From Sphingomonas sp. FARSPH (GTDB taxonomy: Bacteria > Pseudomonadota > Alphaproteobacteria > Sphingomonadales > Sphingomonadaceae), in NCBI RefSeq assembly GCF_003355005.1, contig NZ_CP029985.1, positions 2,037,001 to 2,101,000 of the forward strand: a stretch of 64,000 nucleotides of DNA, written 5' to 3'. Positions within the stretch are counted from its first letter, which is position 1. Every line of letters begins with the position of its first letter. Below the pieces are notes generated by a model. It was not told the DNA's origin, did not search any database, and saw nothing but the letters and a program-made list of their open reading frames with translations. Made by a program: the position numbers and the translations under genes. Of the stretch, positions 46,898-56,354 are shown piece by piece.

Positions 46898-47019
46898 CAC
46901 GCGCCTTTCTTCGTCACGACAGGCAGAAAGTATGATGAGGCGAGTGGGGGAAGGTCAAGCGATCTTTGTTCTGTAATATTCGGTCAGCCAGTTAAGCAAA
47001 AGCTGGCCACCAAGAAAGA

Positions 47020-47661
47020 TCAATTATGGAGGAAAGTCTTTGCCGCCGCGATCGCCGCCACCTGCACCGCGTCCGGCGTACCGGCGGCGTCGATCACCGC
47101 ATGGCGCTCCGGCGCCGCGGCGGCCTGCGCACGGAAGGAGGCGGCGATCCGCTGGTGGAACGCGAGGTCGAGCGCCTCGAACCGCCCCTCGTCGACCGCA
47201 TCCGCCGCCAGCCGTCGCTTCGACCGGGCAAGGCCGATCGCCGGATCGACGTCGAGCACGATGGTGAGGTCGGGCCACAGATCGTCAACGAGGCGCGCGT
47301 GAAGGTCGCGGATCAGGCCTTCATCCATGCCGCGGCCGGCACCCTGATAGGCGATGGTCGACCCCACGTAACGATCCGACACGACGATCTCGCCCGCCGC
47401 CACCGCCGGGCGGACGACGCGCGCGACATGCTGGACGCGCGCCGCGGTCATCAGCAGCAGTTCGGCGTGCGGCGTCCATCCCTCGCCCGCGCCGGACAGC
47501 AACAGTCCGCGCAGCGCCTCGCCCTCCGGCGTGCCGCCCGGCTCCCGCGTCGCGCGCACCGGCACCCCTTCGGCGGCGAGCGCATCGACCAGCGCCCGCA
47601 CGACGCCGCTCTTGCCCGATCCGTCGACACCCTCGACAGCGATGAACCGCCCCTGGTTCAC
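47020..47661 (-). CDS. tmk: Thymidylate kinase
   Basis: 213 residues from a GTG that overlaps the chorismate mutase stop. P-loop EGVDGSGKSG at 8-17, DRY-type motif in VVSDRYVGSTIAYQG and the LID Arg in ARSKRR. It phosphorylates dTMP to dTDP. The dTMP supplier thyA is elsewhere. About 120 bases between its stop and the DUF6491 gene show no gene. Confidence 0.95.
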   Translation of the reverse strand: MNQGRFIAVEGVDGSGKSGVVRALVDALAAEGVPVRATREPGGTPEGEALRGLLLSGAGEGWTPHAELLLMTAARVQHVARVVRPAVAAGEIVVSDRYVGSTIAYQGAGRGMDEGLIRDLHARLVDDLWPDLTIVLDVDPAIGLARSKRRLAADAVDEGRFEALDLAFHQRIAASFRAQAAAAPERHAVIDAAGTPDAVQVAAIAAAKTFLHN

Positions 47662-47936
47662 CCGCGCATCCGCTGGTGGTGGCGGATCACCTCGTCGATG
47701 ATGAAGCGCAGGAATTTCTCGCTGAATTCCGGGTCGAGCTCCGCCTCCTCCGCCAGGCGCCGCAACCGGGCGATCTGGCGCTCCTCGCGGCCGGGATCGG
47801 CGGCGGGCAGACCACTCGTCGCCTTGTACCGGCCGACCGCCTGCGTCACCTTGAAGCGTTCGGCGAGCAGATGGACGAGCGCGGCATCGATATTGTCGAT
47901 GCTCTTGCGATAGCCCTGGAGTGTTTCGTCGCTCAT
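47658..47936 (-). CDS. Chorismate mutase (AroQ type)
   Basis: 92 residues from the ATG at 47936, with AAGGG upstream. All-helical AroQ monomer: LQGYRKSIDNIDAALVHLLAERF, KATSGLPAADPGREERQ and FIIDEVIRHHQ. It turns chorismate into prephenate for Phe and Tyr. Coupled to tmk by a four-base overlap (GTGA), although the two reactions are unrelated. Confidence 0.93.
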   Translation of the reverse strand: MSDETLQGYRKSIDNIDAALVHLLAERFKVTQAVGRYKATSGLPAADPGREERQIARLRRLAEEAELDPEFSEKFLRFIIDEVIRHHQRMRG

Positions 47937-48043
47937 ATGCCGCCCTTCGTCCGCCGTCCGTCGGTCGGCTTGCTCCATGATGCCAAGATGGCGGTCGGGC
48001 AAGGCTTGCCTTCGCGCGCGCCAACCGCCACAGCGCAGCGGCA

Positions 48044-49054
48044 ATGACCGCCACCGTCCAGCGCCTCGATGCCCATGCCCCCTCGCTCGAGCCGATGCTC
48101 CGGCTGGTCGCCGGCGACATGGACCATGTCAACGCGGTGATCGTCGACCGGATGAAGTCCGACATTCCGCTGATCCCGGAGCTTGCCGGCCATCTGATCG
48201 CGGGCGGCGGCAAGCGGATGCGGCCGATGCTGACGCTGGCGAGTGCCCGGTTGCTGGGGTATGAAGGTACGCGGCACCACATGCTGGCGGCGGCGGTCGA
48301 GTTCATCCACACCGCGACGTTGCTGCACGACGACGTCGTCGACGGGTCCGACCTGCGCCGCGGCAAGCGCACCGCGAACATCATCTGGGGCAATCCCGCC
48401 AGCGTACTGGTCGGCGATTTCCTGTTCAGCCGCAGTTTCGAACTGATGGTCGAGGCCGAATCGCTGAAGGTGCTGCGCATCCTGTCGAACGCGAGCGCCG
48501 TGATCGCGGAGGGCGAGGTCAACCAGCTGACCGCGGCGCGGCGCATCGACCTGCCCGAGGAACGCTACCTGGACATCATCGATGCGAAGACCGCGGCGCT
48601 GTTCGCCGCCGCCTGCCGCATCGCCGCGGTGGTCGCGGAGCGACCGGAAAGCGATGAGGCGGCACTCGACGCCTATGGCCGCAACCTCGGCATCGCGTTC
48701 CAGCTGGTCGACGATGCGATCGACTATGTCTCCGACGCGGGCACGATGGGCAAGGACGCCGGCGACGACTTCCGCGAGGGCAAGATGACGCTGCCCGTCA
48801 TCCTCGCGCTCGCGCGCGGTGACGAGGCGGATCGCCAGTTCTGGAAGGACGCGGTCGAGGGCCGCCGCGCCTCGGACGCCGATTTCGCGCATGCGATCGC
48901 GCTCGTGCGCAAGACCCGCGCGGTCGACGACACGCTGGCGCGCGCGCGCCACTACGGTCAGCGTGCGATTGACGCGATCGCGGGCTTCCCCGCCGGCAAG
49001 GCGAAGGACGCGATGGTCGAAGCGGTCGCCTTCGCGGTGGCCAGGGCGTACTGA
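48044..49054 (+). CDS. ispB: Polyprenyl diphosphate synthase (ubiquinone side chain)
   Basis: 336 residues. The first Asp-rich motif is LLHDDVVDGSDLRRGK (about 98) and the second QLVDDAIDY (about 226). It condenses isopentenyl units to a long chain, probably the decaprenyl chain of Q-10, the quinone of sphingomonads; the chain length is inferred, not read from sequence. Divergent from chorismate mutase, with 107 bases between. Confidence 0.93.
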   Translation: MTATVQRLDAHAPSLEPMLRLVAGDMDHVNAVIVDRMKSDIPLIPELAGHLIAGGGKRMRPMLTLASARLLGYEGTRHHMLAAAVEFIHTATLLHDDVVDGSDLRRGKRTANIIWGNPASVLVGDFLFSRSFELMVEAESLKVLRILSNASAVIAEGEVNQLTAARRIDLPEERYLDIIDAKTAALFAAACRIAAVVAERPESDEAALDAYGRNLGIAFQLVDDAIDYVSDAGTMGKDAGDDFREGKMTLPVILALARGDEADRQFWKDAVEGRRASDADFAHAIALVRKTRAVDDTLARARHYGQRAIDAIAGFPAGKAKDAMVEAVAFAVARAY

Positions 49055-49183
49055 CGGGCACAGGCGCGGCGACGCCCGCGCCGCTGCAAGCGTAGCGCGC
49101 AGGGCCCGGCACGGCCGGCGGGTCGGCCCCGGCCGAACCCGTCCGACGTCACGCCGGCGGCTTCGCCGTCGGCGCTCCACCGC

Positions 49184-49619
49184 TCAACCCCGATCGTCCC
49201 ACTCGATCGTCATCGGCGCATCGATCCCCAGCGCATGATGCACCGGGCAGGCATGCGCCGCGGCCTCCAGCTTGCGCTTCTGCCGCGTGTCGAACGTGCC
49301 GCGGCACGCGGACATGCACCGCCAGCCGCGCGATCCGGCGCGGCCGATCGGCCATCTCCTTTGTCACCGTCACCGACGCGCCCGGAATGTCGAATCCGAC
49401 CGATCGCGCGGCGATCGCCATGATGCTGAGGATGCAGCCACCCAGCGACACCGACAGCAGTTCGCTCGGCGAAAACCCATCCTCCCGGCCGCCCAGATCG
49501 CGCGGCGCGTCGGTGACGACGACCGCGCCCGATCCGGCATGTTCGGCGCGGCAGCGGAGGTCGCCTTCGTAGGTGACGTGCGTCTCGGTCACCCGATCAG
49601 CACCCGCCGCACTCGCCAT
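49184..49619 (-). pseudogene. OsmC-family protein gene with one-base frameshift
   Basis: Reading from the ATG at 49619 gives an OsmC/Ohr-type N-terminal part: FSPSELLSVSLGGCILSIMAI and an AVHVRVP strand. There the frame breaks (about 49299-49305, one extra base in GTGCCGCGGCACG). The next frame continues exactly as family members do (GTFDTRQKRKLEAAAHACPV, then HHALG and MTIEWDDRG) to a stop at 49184. With the base removed the protein would have 144 residues and both peroxidatic cysteines (GGC and ACPV). So this is a recently broken gene or a sequencing error; G/C runs at the spot make both possible. The intact first frame reads to 49149. Confidence 0.82.
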
Positions 49620-50574
49620 GCAGATCGACCTGCCCCGTTTCCACCTGCAGCGTCGCATGCCCGATCCCGAACCGGTCGTGCAGCATCGCCTGCGCCGCGC
49701 CGAGGAAGGCATCGCCCGGCAGGCCGCCGGGCATCAGCAGATGCGCGGTCAGCACCGGTTCCGTCGTCGACATCGGCCAGATGTGCAGGTCGTGGATCGC
49801 GGCGACGCCGGGCAGTGCGGCGAGCGCCTGCTCCACCGCATCGTAATCGATCCCGCGCGGCACCGCGGCCAGCGACATCTCCACCGTCTCGCGCAGCAGG
49901 CCCCAGGTCTGCCAGAAGATCAGCCCGGCGATGACGAGGCTGATGACCGGATCGATCCAGCCGATCCCCGTCGCCCATATCACCATCCCCGCGACGACGA
50001 CCGCGGCGGACACCGCGGCATCGCTCAGCATGTGCAGATAGGCGGCGCGGACGTTGACGTCGCCCTTGCGCCCGCTCGCGAACAACCAGGCGGTGAAGGC
50101 GTTGACGAGGATGCCGACGCCCGCGACCGCCGATACGGTGAGGCCGGCGAGCGGGGGCGGGTCGCCGATCCGCTGCACTGCCTCCAGCGCGATCGCGCCC
50201 AGCGCGACGAGCAACAGCAGCGCATTGAGCAGCGCGGCGAGGATCGTCGATCCCTTCAACCCATAGGTGAAGCGCTTGGTCGGTCCGCGCTTCGCCAGCG
50301 TCGCGCCCGCCCAGGCGACCGCCAGGCCGAGCACGTCGGACAGATTGTGCCCCGCATCCGCGAGCAGCGCGACCGATCCCGTCCACAATCCCGCGCCCGA
50401 TTCCGCCAGCACGTAGGCGATGTTCAGCCCGATGCCGATCGCGAAGGCGCGGTCGAAGCTCGCGGGCGCATGGCTGTGTCCGTGATGGCCATGCCCGCCA
50501 TGGCCGTGGCCGTGCGCATGGCCGTGCCCGTGGTGATCATGGCCATGGTCGTGGTGATCGTGATGAAGGTGCAA
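49597..50574 (-). CDS. CDF-family cation diffusion facilitator, His-rich N-terminus
   Basis: 325 residues. The N-terminus (1-36) has alternating His, Asp and Gly, about half His, typical of zinc-binding tails. Six membrane segments follow: AFAIGIGLNIAYVLAESG, ALLADAGHNLSDVLGL (TM2 with the zinc-site H-x3-D) and a second site in MLSDAAVSAAVV. A C-terminal ferredoxin-like domain has DLHIWPMSTTEP. It exports Zn or Co/Cd by proton antiport. TTG is the only usable start, with AAGGA eight bases upstream. It overlaps the OsmC gene by 23 bases; the C-terminus is GECGGC. Confidence 0.9.
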   Translation of the reverse strand: MHLHHDHHDHGHDHHGHGHAHGHGHGGHGHHGHSHAPASFDRAFAIGIGLNIAYVLAESGAGLWTGSVALLADAGHNLSDVLGLAVAWAGATLAKRGPTKRFTYGLKGSTILAALLNALLLLVALGAIALEAVQRIGDPPPLAGLTVSAVAGVGILVNAFTAWLFASGRKGDVNVRAAYLHMLSDAAVSAAVVVAGMVIWATGIGWIDPVISLVIAGLIFWQTWGLLRETVEMSLAAVPRGIDYDAVEQALAALPGVAAIHDLHIWPMSTTEPVLTAHLLMPGGLPGDAFLGAAQAMLHDRFGIGHATLQVETGQVDLHGECGGC

Positions 50575-50708
50575 CCGTTCGATCCTTGCCGCGGTGAGGC
50601 CCGCCGTGCGGGCGTATCACCGCAGCGCCAGGTGATGCTAGGACGTGGCACCCTTCGGCATTTTTTCCGCGCGGGCACCTTGTCCGCCCAACGATACCAC
50701 GCCCGGCG

Positions 50709-50742
50709 CCCGTCACCCCGGCTCTGCAGCCAGGGTGACGGG
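50709..50742 (-). terminator. Hairpin after the YidB-like gene
   Basis: CCCGTCACCCCGGCT pairs with AGCCAGGGTGACGGG (one mismatch) around a four-base loop, 27 bases beyond the YidB-like stop on the minus strand. No T-run. Confidence 0.5.
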
Positions 50743-50769
50743 AAAGATCGGCCCGATGTTCGCGAGCCG

Positions 50770-51111
50770 TCAGTCCTTGCCGAACAGCCCGCCCAGCATC
50801 CCACCGATCCCGCCCGACTCGCCGTCGGCATCGCCATCGCCATCGTTGCCCGTCGCCTGGCCGAGCACGCGGCCGATGTCGCCGAGCGCGCCTTCGCCGC
50901 CCAGATGCCCCAGGATCTGGTGCAGCACGTCGTGCGGCAGGCCGGTCGATTCGGCCGCGCTCGCCACCGTGTCGCCGTCTTCGCCGTGTGCCGCGCCCAG
51001 CGCGCCGATCGCATCGCTGACCTGTTCGGGCGACAGGCCGACCTTTTCGGCGAGATTGGTGATCGCCGGATTGCCCGAAACCTGTCCCAAGATGCCGTCC
51101 AACAGACCCAT
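50770..51111 (-). CDS. YidB-like DUF937 protein
   Basis: 113 residues. Opens MGLLDGILGQVSGNPAIT and has LSPEQVSDAIGALGAA and TGLPHDVLHQILGHLGG, repeats of a short helical unit. This matches DUF937/YidB proteins, function unknown. The last 30 residues are Gly/Asp-rich. AAAGGAG precedes the ATG. Transcribed away from hrpB. Confidence 0.85.
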   Translation of the reverse strand: MGLLDGILGQVSGNPAITNLAEKVGLSPEQVSDAIGALGAAHGEDGDTVASAAESTGLPHDVLHQILGHLGGEGALGDIGRVLGQATGNDGDGDADGESGGIGGMLGGLFGKD

Positions 51112-51226
51112 GCGTCGTCTCCTTTGGTCGAGGCGCTTGTATAGCAGTGCGGCACAGCCCCGTCTCGTGCGGAGCGTGCGGATGCGCAGGTTCCGCGACC
51201 CCCGATTTCGTGCGACAGCCGCGCGC

Positions 51227-53671
51227 GTGTCCGACCTGCCGATTCACGCCGTCCTCCCCCATCTCGTCGCCACGCTCCGAACGGGAACGAATGCCGTGCT
51301 CGTCGCGTCGCCGGGGGCGGGCAAGACGACCGCGGTCGCGCCCGCGCTGCTGGGCGAGGACTGGTGCACGGGCGAGGTGCTGCTGCTCTCGCCGCGCCGG
51401 CTTGCCGCGCGTGCTGCGGCCGAGCGGATGGCGGCGCTGGCGGGCGAGCCGGTCGGGGGGACGTTCGGCTATGCGACGCGGATGGATTCGCGCCGATCGG
51501 CGGCGACGCGCGTGACCGTGGTGACGGAGGGTATCTTCGTCGCGCGGATCCAGGCCGATCCAGAACTCGCCGGCGTCTCGGCGGTGCTGTTCGACGAGGT
51601 GCACGAACGCAGCCTCGACGGCGATTTCGGCCTCGCGCTGGCACTCGACGCGCAGGGGGCGGTGCGGCCGGACCTGCGGCTCGTCGCCATGTCCGCGACG
51701 CTCGACGGCAGCCGCTTCGCCGCGCTGATGGGCGCCGATGGCGCGGGCGCGCCGGTGATCGAGAGCGAGGGGCGCAGCTATCCGCTCACCCTGCGCTACC
51801 TCGGCCGCGACGCGACGGCACGCATCGAGGATTCTGTCGCCGCGGCGATCCGCCGCGCGCTCGCCGAGGAGGTGGGCGGCGTGCTCGCCTTCCTGCCCGG
51901 CGTCGGCGAGATCGAGCGGGTCGACGAGCGGCTCGCCGGCCTGTCCGACGATGTCGCGCTGCATCATCTGCACGGCAGCCTCGATCCCGCCGCGCAGCGC
52001 GCCGCGATCCGTCCCGAACCCGACGGGCGGCGCAAGGTCGTGCTGGCGACGAGCATCGCGGAAACCAGCCTGACGCTCGACGGCATCCGCATCGTCGTCG
52101 ATTCGGGGCTGGCGCGCCGCGCGCGCTACGATCGCGCGGCGGGGATGACCCGGCTGGTGACCGAGCGCGCCAGCCAGGCGGCGGTGACGCAGCGTGCCGG
52201 CCGCGCCGCGCGGCAGGGGCCGGGCGTCGCCTATCGCCTGTGGGAAGAGGCCGCGACCGCGGGTCTGCCCCGCTTCGACCCGCCCGAAATCCTCGAGGCG
52301 GACCTGTCGGGCCTCGTCCTCGCCAGCGCGATCTGGGGCGTGCGCGACCCGCGCGACCTCGCCTGGCTCGATCCGCCCCCCGACGCCGCGGTGCAGGAGG
52401 GGCGCGCGCGGCTGGCGCTGATCGAGGCGATCGACGAGGCCGGCCGCCCGACGCCGCACGGGCGCCGCATCGCCGCGATGCCGATGCCGCCGCGGCTCGC
52501 GCACATGCTGCTGCGCGCCGGCGCGCTGGGGCAGGGGCGCGTCGCCGCGGAGGTGGCGGTGCTCTTGTCCGAACGCGGGCTGGGCGGCGGCGACGCCGAT
52601 CTCGACACGCGGCTGAAACGCTGGCGTAGCGACCGCGGCACGAAGGCGAAGGCGGCGCGCCAGCTTGCGGAACGCTGGGCGAAGCTGGCGGGCGGCGTGC
52701 AGGGCGAGGACGACGGCGTCGAGGTGGCGATCGCGCTCGCCTTTCCCGATCGCGTCGCGCGCCGCCGCGACGCGTCGGGGGAGCACTGGGCATCGGCGGG
52801 CGGCCGCGGCTTTCGCCTTGATCCCACGAGCAGCCTCGCACGCGCCGAATGGCTGGCGGTCGCGGAGACGCAGGGCGCGGCGTCGGGCGCGCGCATCCTC
52901 GCCGCCGCGCCGATCGCGCTCGCCACGATCGAGCGGCTGTTCGCCGATCGGATCGAGACGCACCGCATTGTCGCCTTCGATCCCGGGACGGGCGGCGTCA
53001 CGACGCTGCGCGAGCGCCGGCTGGGCGCGCTCCGGCTGTCGAGCGGCCCCGACGCGCAGGCGGATCCGGAGGCGATCGCCGCCGCGCTGCTCGACGCGGT
53101 GCGGAGCCGCGGCATCGACCTGTTGCCGTGGAGCGCCGGCGCCACGGCGCTGCGTCGCCGGGCCGCCTATGCCGGCGTGCCGCTCGAAGAGATGATGGCG
53201 GATCGGCTGGACGAATGGCTGCCACCGTTGCTCGCCGGCCGCCGCCGGCTCGACGCGATTCCGGCAGGCGCGCTGACCGACGCGCTGCGTAACTTGATCG
53301 GCTGGACCGAGATGCAGCGGCTCGATCGCCTCGCGCCGGCCGATTTCACCAGCCCGGCAGGCAGCACGCACGCCATCGACTATGCCGCGGAAGGGGGCCC
53401 GAAGGTCGAATTGCGCGTGCAGGCTTTGTTCGGCCTGGCCGAGCATCCGACGATCGGCGCGGCGCGCGTGCCGCTCGTCCTCAGCCTGACCAGCCCCGCC
53501 GGCCGGCCGATCCAGACGACGCAGGACCTGCCCGGCTTCTGGCGCGGCAGCTGGAGCGCGGTGGCGAAGGAAATGCGCGGCCGCTACCCAAGGCATCCGT
53601 GGCCCGACGACCCCGCCGCGGCGTCGGCGACGCTGCGCACCAAGAAGGCCGACGCCCGCCGGAGCGGGTGA
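51227..53671 (+). CDS. hrpB: ATP-dependent helicase HrpB
   Basis: 814 residues. Start GTG at 51227, chosen because the protein from there (SDLPIHAVLPHL) aligns with the E. coli start; an ATG at 51182 is 15 codons upstream. Walker A ASPGAGKTT, DEVH in LFDEVHERS, SAT in AMSATLDGS, and QRAGRAARQGPG as motif VI place it in the DEAH family. HrpB-type C-terminal domains follow. Putative RNA or RNA-DNA helicase, role in bacteria largely unknown. Its 5' neighbour is a divergent gene; the NDUFS4-like gene follows 79 bases downstream. Confidence 0.93.
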   Translation: MSDLPIHAVLPHLVATLRTGTNAVLVASPGAGKTTAVAPALLGEDWCTGEVLLLSPRRLAARAAAERMAALAGEPVGGTFGYATRMDSRRSAATRVTVVTEGIFVARIQADPELAGVSAVLFDEVHERSLDGDFGLALALDAQGAVRPDLRLVAMSATLDGSRFAALMGADGAGAPVIESEGRSYPLTLRYLGRDATARIEDSVAAAIRRALAEEVGGVLAFLPGVGEIERVDERLAGLSDDVALHHLHGSLDPAAQRAAIRPEPDGRRKVVLATSIAETSLTLDGIRIVVDSGLARRARYDRAAGMTRLVTERASQAAVTQRAGRAARQGPGVAYRLWEEAATAGLPRFDPPEILEADLSGLVLASAIWGVRDPRDLAWLDPPPDAAVQEGRARLALIEAIDEAGRPTPHGRRIAAMPMPPRLAHMLLRAGALGQGRVAAEVAVLLSERGLGGGDADLDTRLKRWRSDRGTKAKAARQLAERWAKLAGGVQGEDDGVEVAIALAFPDRVARRRDASGEHWASAGGRGFRLDPTSSLARAEWLAVAETQGAASGARILAAAPIALATIERLFADRIETHRIVAFDPGTGGVTTLRERRLGALRLSSGPDAQADPEAIAAALLDAVRSRGIDLLPWSAGATALRRRAAYAGVPLEEMMADRLDEWLPPLLAGRRRLDAIPAGALTDALRNLIGWTEMQRLDRLAPADFTSPAGSTHAIDYAAEGGPKVELRVQALFGLAEHPTIGAARVPLVLSLTSPAGRPIQTTQDLPGFWRGSWSAVAKEMRGRYPRHPWPDDPAAASATLRTKKADARRSG

Positions 53672-53750
53672 GGGGGCGATCGAGCATCTCCCATCGTGAG
53701 GGCGCAAACCCTGCTTCCCCGAACCGCGCGCGCGCGTTAAGGAGCGGATC

Positions 53751-54032
53751 ATGCCTACCGCCCGCATCTTCCAGCGCCCCAAGAACGCGATGCAGTCCGG
53801 CAAATACCGGACAGACCATTGGCAGCTCGAGTTCGAGCCCGCCGAGGCCAAGAAGCCCGATCCGCTCACCGGCTGGGCGGGTAGCGGCGACACGCGCGAG
53901 CAGGTGCGTCTGAGCTTCCCGACCGAGGCGGCGGCGATCGCCTATTGCGAGGCGCAGGGCTTCGACTACGAGGTGATCCCCGCGCCGCAGCGCAAGCTCA
54001 AGCTGCAGGCCTACGCCGACAATTTCCGCTGA
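53751..54032 (+). CDS. NDUFS4-like complex I accessory subunit
   Basis: 93 residues. Conserved features NAMQSGKYRTDHWQLEFEP, GWAGSGDTREQVRLSF and FDYEVIPAP match the alphaproteobacterial relatives of mitochondrial NDUFS4 (18 kDa subunit). It binds the matrix-side arm of NADH:ubiquinone oxidoreductase and stabilises it. The complex I operon is not in the window; separate location is usual. GGAG precedes the ATG. Confidence 0.92.
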   Translation: MPTARIFQRPKNAMQSGKYRTDHWQLEFEPAEAKKPDPLTGWAGSGDTREQVRLSFPTEAAAIAYCEAQGFDYEVIPAPQRKLKLQAYADNFR

Positions 54033-54047
54033 GCGGCAGCCGGGGCG

Positions 54048-55184
54048 TCAGAACCGCCAGTCGATCTTGTCGGTATCGCCGCGGCAGATGTCGCGCAGCG
54101 CCTGCCATTCGCCTGGGCTCAGCGCCGGCGTATAGCCGCCGTTCGCGCTGATACGGAAACGCCGGGCGCGGTCCGCCGACATGGGATGCGTCGCGAGATA
54201 GGCGAGCATCCGTTCCGCCCTATCCGACCTGCCCTTGCCCGGCCCGCCGCGCCCCAGCCGGTCGAAGAACGCCGCGGTCGGCAGCGGCGACACCTTGGCG
54301 GCGCGCAGCAGGCCGATCGCATAGCCGTCCGCCTTCGCCTCCGCGTCGCGGGAATAAGCGGTGGCGAGGATCGTGTTGGTGTAGCCGCCGACATGCCCCT
54401 CCATCCCGCCGAGCAGCACCGAAAGGCCGAACTGGCGCAGCAGCCCCTCCATCACGTCGCGGTGGCGGACGTGGCCGATCTCGTGCGCGACGACGCCGGC
54501 GACCTCGTCGGGCGATTTCGCCGCGCGGATCAGTCCGTCGAACACGACGATGCGGCCGCCGGGCAAGGTCACCGCATTGACCATCGGCAGCTTGACGACA
54601 TCCACCTCTAGCCGCGGATCGTCCGGGTCGATGCGCGTCGCCAGCGTCTTCAGCGCGGCGCGCCCGGCGGCATCGGTGCAGCCGCGCCGACCGAAATCGC
54701 CGACCATCGCCTCGCCCAATTGGCGCTCGACCGAATCGGGCACCAGCCGCGCGAGCAATGCGGGCGTGCGCAGCACGACGACGACCGCGACCGCCGCCAG
54801 CGCGGCAAAGACGATCGCCGCGCGCCACAGGCCCAGCCGGTCGACCCAGCGCCCGTATCGCACCGCCTGCGGCAGCGCGGCGCGCAGCGCCGGCGGCATG
54901 GGGCCGGCGAAATCGATCCGCCAGCCCGGCCGCCCTTTCAGCCCGTAGCTCGCCGATCCGGCATCGGCATGGCCGGGCACGAGATCGGCGAGCGGCAGCG
55001 CCGCGCCGGTGGCGCCGTCCTCCTCCAGCACGAACGTGTCGCCCGCGACATGCAGCCGCGCGCGCCGACGCAACGCGTTGACGCCATCGTAATGCCAGAC
55101 CAGCGGCGCGTCGTCGGCCACGCCTGCGCGTTCGTCAGAAGGCGCCGACGTCACCCCCGCGCCTTCTTCAGAAGGCGCCGACAT
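54048..55184 (-). CDS. M48 family membrane metalloprotease
   Basis: 378 residues. HEIGH zinc motif at 234-238 (VVAHEIGHVRHRD) and a membrane segment at about 122-138, so the catalytic domain lies on the far side of one helix. An N-terminal 25-residue stretch is a duplicated 11-residue unit (SAPSEEGAGVT / SAPSDERAGVA). The start at 55184 lies inside the DUF898 gene, giving a 17-base overlap in a different frame; an in-frame ATG three codons upstream is also possible. The function is unknown; DUF898 neighbours are frequent for this type. Confidence 0.85.
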   Translation of the reverse strand: MSAPSEEGAGVTSAPSDERAGVADDAPLVWHYDGVNALRRRARLHVAGDTFVLEEDGATGAALPLADLVPGHADAGSASYGLKGRPGWRIDFAGPMPPALRAALPQAVRYGRWVDRLGLWRAAIVFAALAAVAVVVVLRTPALLARLVPDSVERQLGEAMVGDFGRRGCTDAAGRAALKTLATRIDPDDPRLEVDVVKLPMVNAVTLPGGRIVVFDGLIRAAKSPDEVAGVVAHEIGHVRHRDVMEGLLRQFGLSVLLGGMEGHVGGYTNTILATAYSRDAEAKADGYAIGLLRAAKVSPLPTAAFFDRLGRGGPGKGRSDRAERMLAYLATHPMSADRARRFRISANGGYTPALSPGEWQALRDICRGDTDKIDWRF

Positions 55185-56271
55185 CGAACGCATCCAGCAG
55201 GCCTTCGCCCTGGCCCGGCTCGCGCGTCGTCGACTGGGTCAGCGTGTCGATCTCGACGCTGCCGTATGCGGCGAGGTGGCGGACGAAGAACGCCCAGTTG
55301 CGATAGGCGATGAAGATATAGCCGATGCCGAAGGTGAAGATGACCAACGCGTAATTGCCGATGAACAGCTTCACCCAATCCCTCGTGCGCGCCTCGAACC
55401 CGAATTCCAGATCGCCGAGGCGCGTCGCGCCCACCGCCTCGCGAAAGAAGGCGGAGAAGAACGCCGCCGCTATCACCCCCAGCACGCCGAAGAAGATCAC
55501 GTAGAAGGCGATGCCGAGCAGCGCGAAGGTGACGATCACGCCCGCCGGGGGCGGTGCGCCGGGCTTGATCCCCGCCATCATGCCGGCGCCGAATCCGATC
55601 GCCGCGATTCCCAATATCGCGAAGAACAGCACGACGGGCGCGAGGTAGAACAGCATGAACCGCCCGAACACCGGCTGCCAGCGCGCGTGGCTGCGGAACT
55701 GGAGCGAGCCGAAGCTCATCGCGTTCCATCGCTCGTTCCACAGCCGCGCCATCGACCAGGGCGTCATCAGATAGGCGGTCAGCGTCGCGACCATGCTGCG
55801 CCAGAACCACGACCAGCCATAGGCGATGCCCTGCCGGTCGCTGCCGCCGCGGATACCGTGCCACAGGGTGCGGCTGAGCCGATAGCGCAGCGCGCGGAAC
55901 CGCGCGACGCCGAGCAGGAACAGCGCGAGCAGGTAGAGGATGCCGACCATCAGCGCGCCCGCCCCCTGATGCCCCCGCATCAGCACGCCCTGCAGCACCA
56001 GGTTGATGACGCCGAACGGCAGCACGAAGAGCACGAAGGCGAGCAGATAGCCGATGAACAGCTCCAGCCCGGTGCCCGTCCATTCCAGCCGGTCGTCGAT
56101 GAAGACCGTGCGGCTCCACAGATAGCGCCGCGTCCGCGCGCGGCCCCAGAAGCTGTAGATGCCGAGCGTCACGATCGTCAGCAGCAGGTTGGTGAACGCG
56201 ATCGGCGCATATTCCTGCCATGTCCCGCGAAAGCGGAACGCGCGCTGTGCCGCCGAACCCTGATCCGTCAT
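55168..56271 (-). CDS. DUF898 (YjgN-like) membrane protein
   Basis: 367 residues from the ATG at 56271, with about eight membrane segments in two halves. The repeated pattern TNLLLTIVTLGIYSFWGRAR and later GIGYIFIAYRNWAFF-like segments are the signature of YjgN/DUF898. Function unknown. Overlaps the M48 gene by 17 bases, so one operon. Confidence 0.88.
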   Translation of the reverse strand: MTDQGSAAQRAFRFRGTWQEYAPIAFTNLLLTIVTLGIYSFWGRARTRRYLWSRTVFIDDRLEWTGTGLELFIGYLLAFVLFVLPFGVINLVLQGVLMRGHQGAGALMVGILYLLALFLLGVARFRALRYRLSRTLWHGIRGGSDRQGIAYGWSWFWRSMVATLTAYLMTPWSMARLWNERWNAMSFGSLQFRSHARWQPVFGRFMLFYLAPVVLFFAILGIAAIGFGAGMMAGIKPGAPPPAGVIVTFALLGIAFYVIFFGVLGVIAAAFFSAFFREAVGATRLGDLEFGFEARTRDWVKLFIGNYALVIFTFGIGYIFIAYRNWAFFVRHLAAYGSVEIDTLTQSTTREPGQGEGLLDAFDVGAF

Positions 56272-56354
56272 GCAAATCCCCCCGGCCGCGAAGGTGACGC
56301 GGCCGGGGGGCGGGGGCAAGCCGATATTCGGTTAAGAATGGTTCATTTCGCGGA

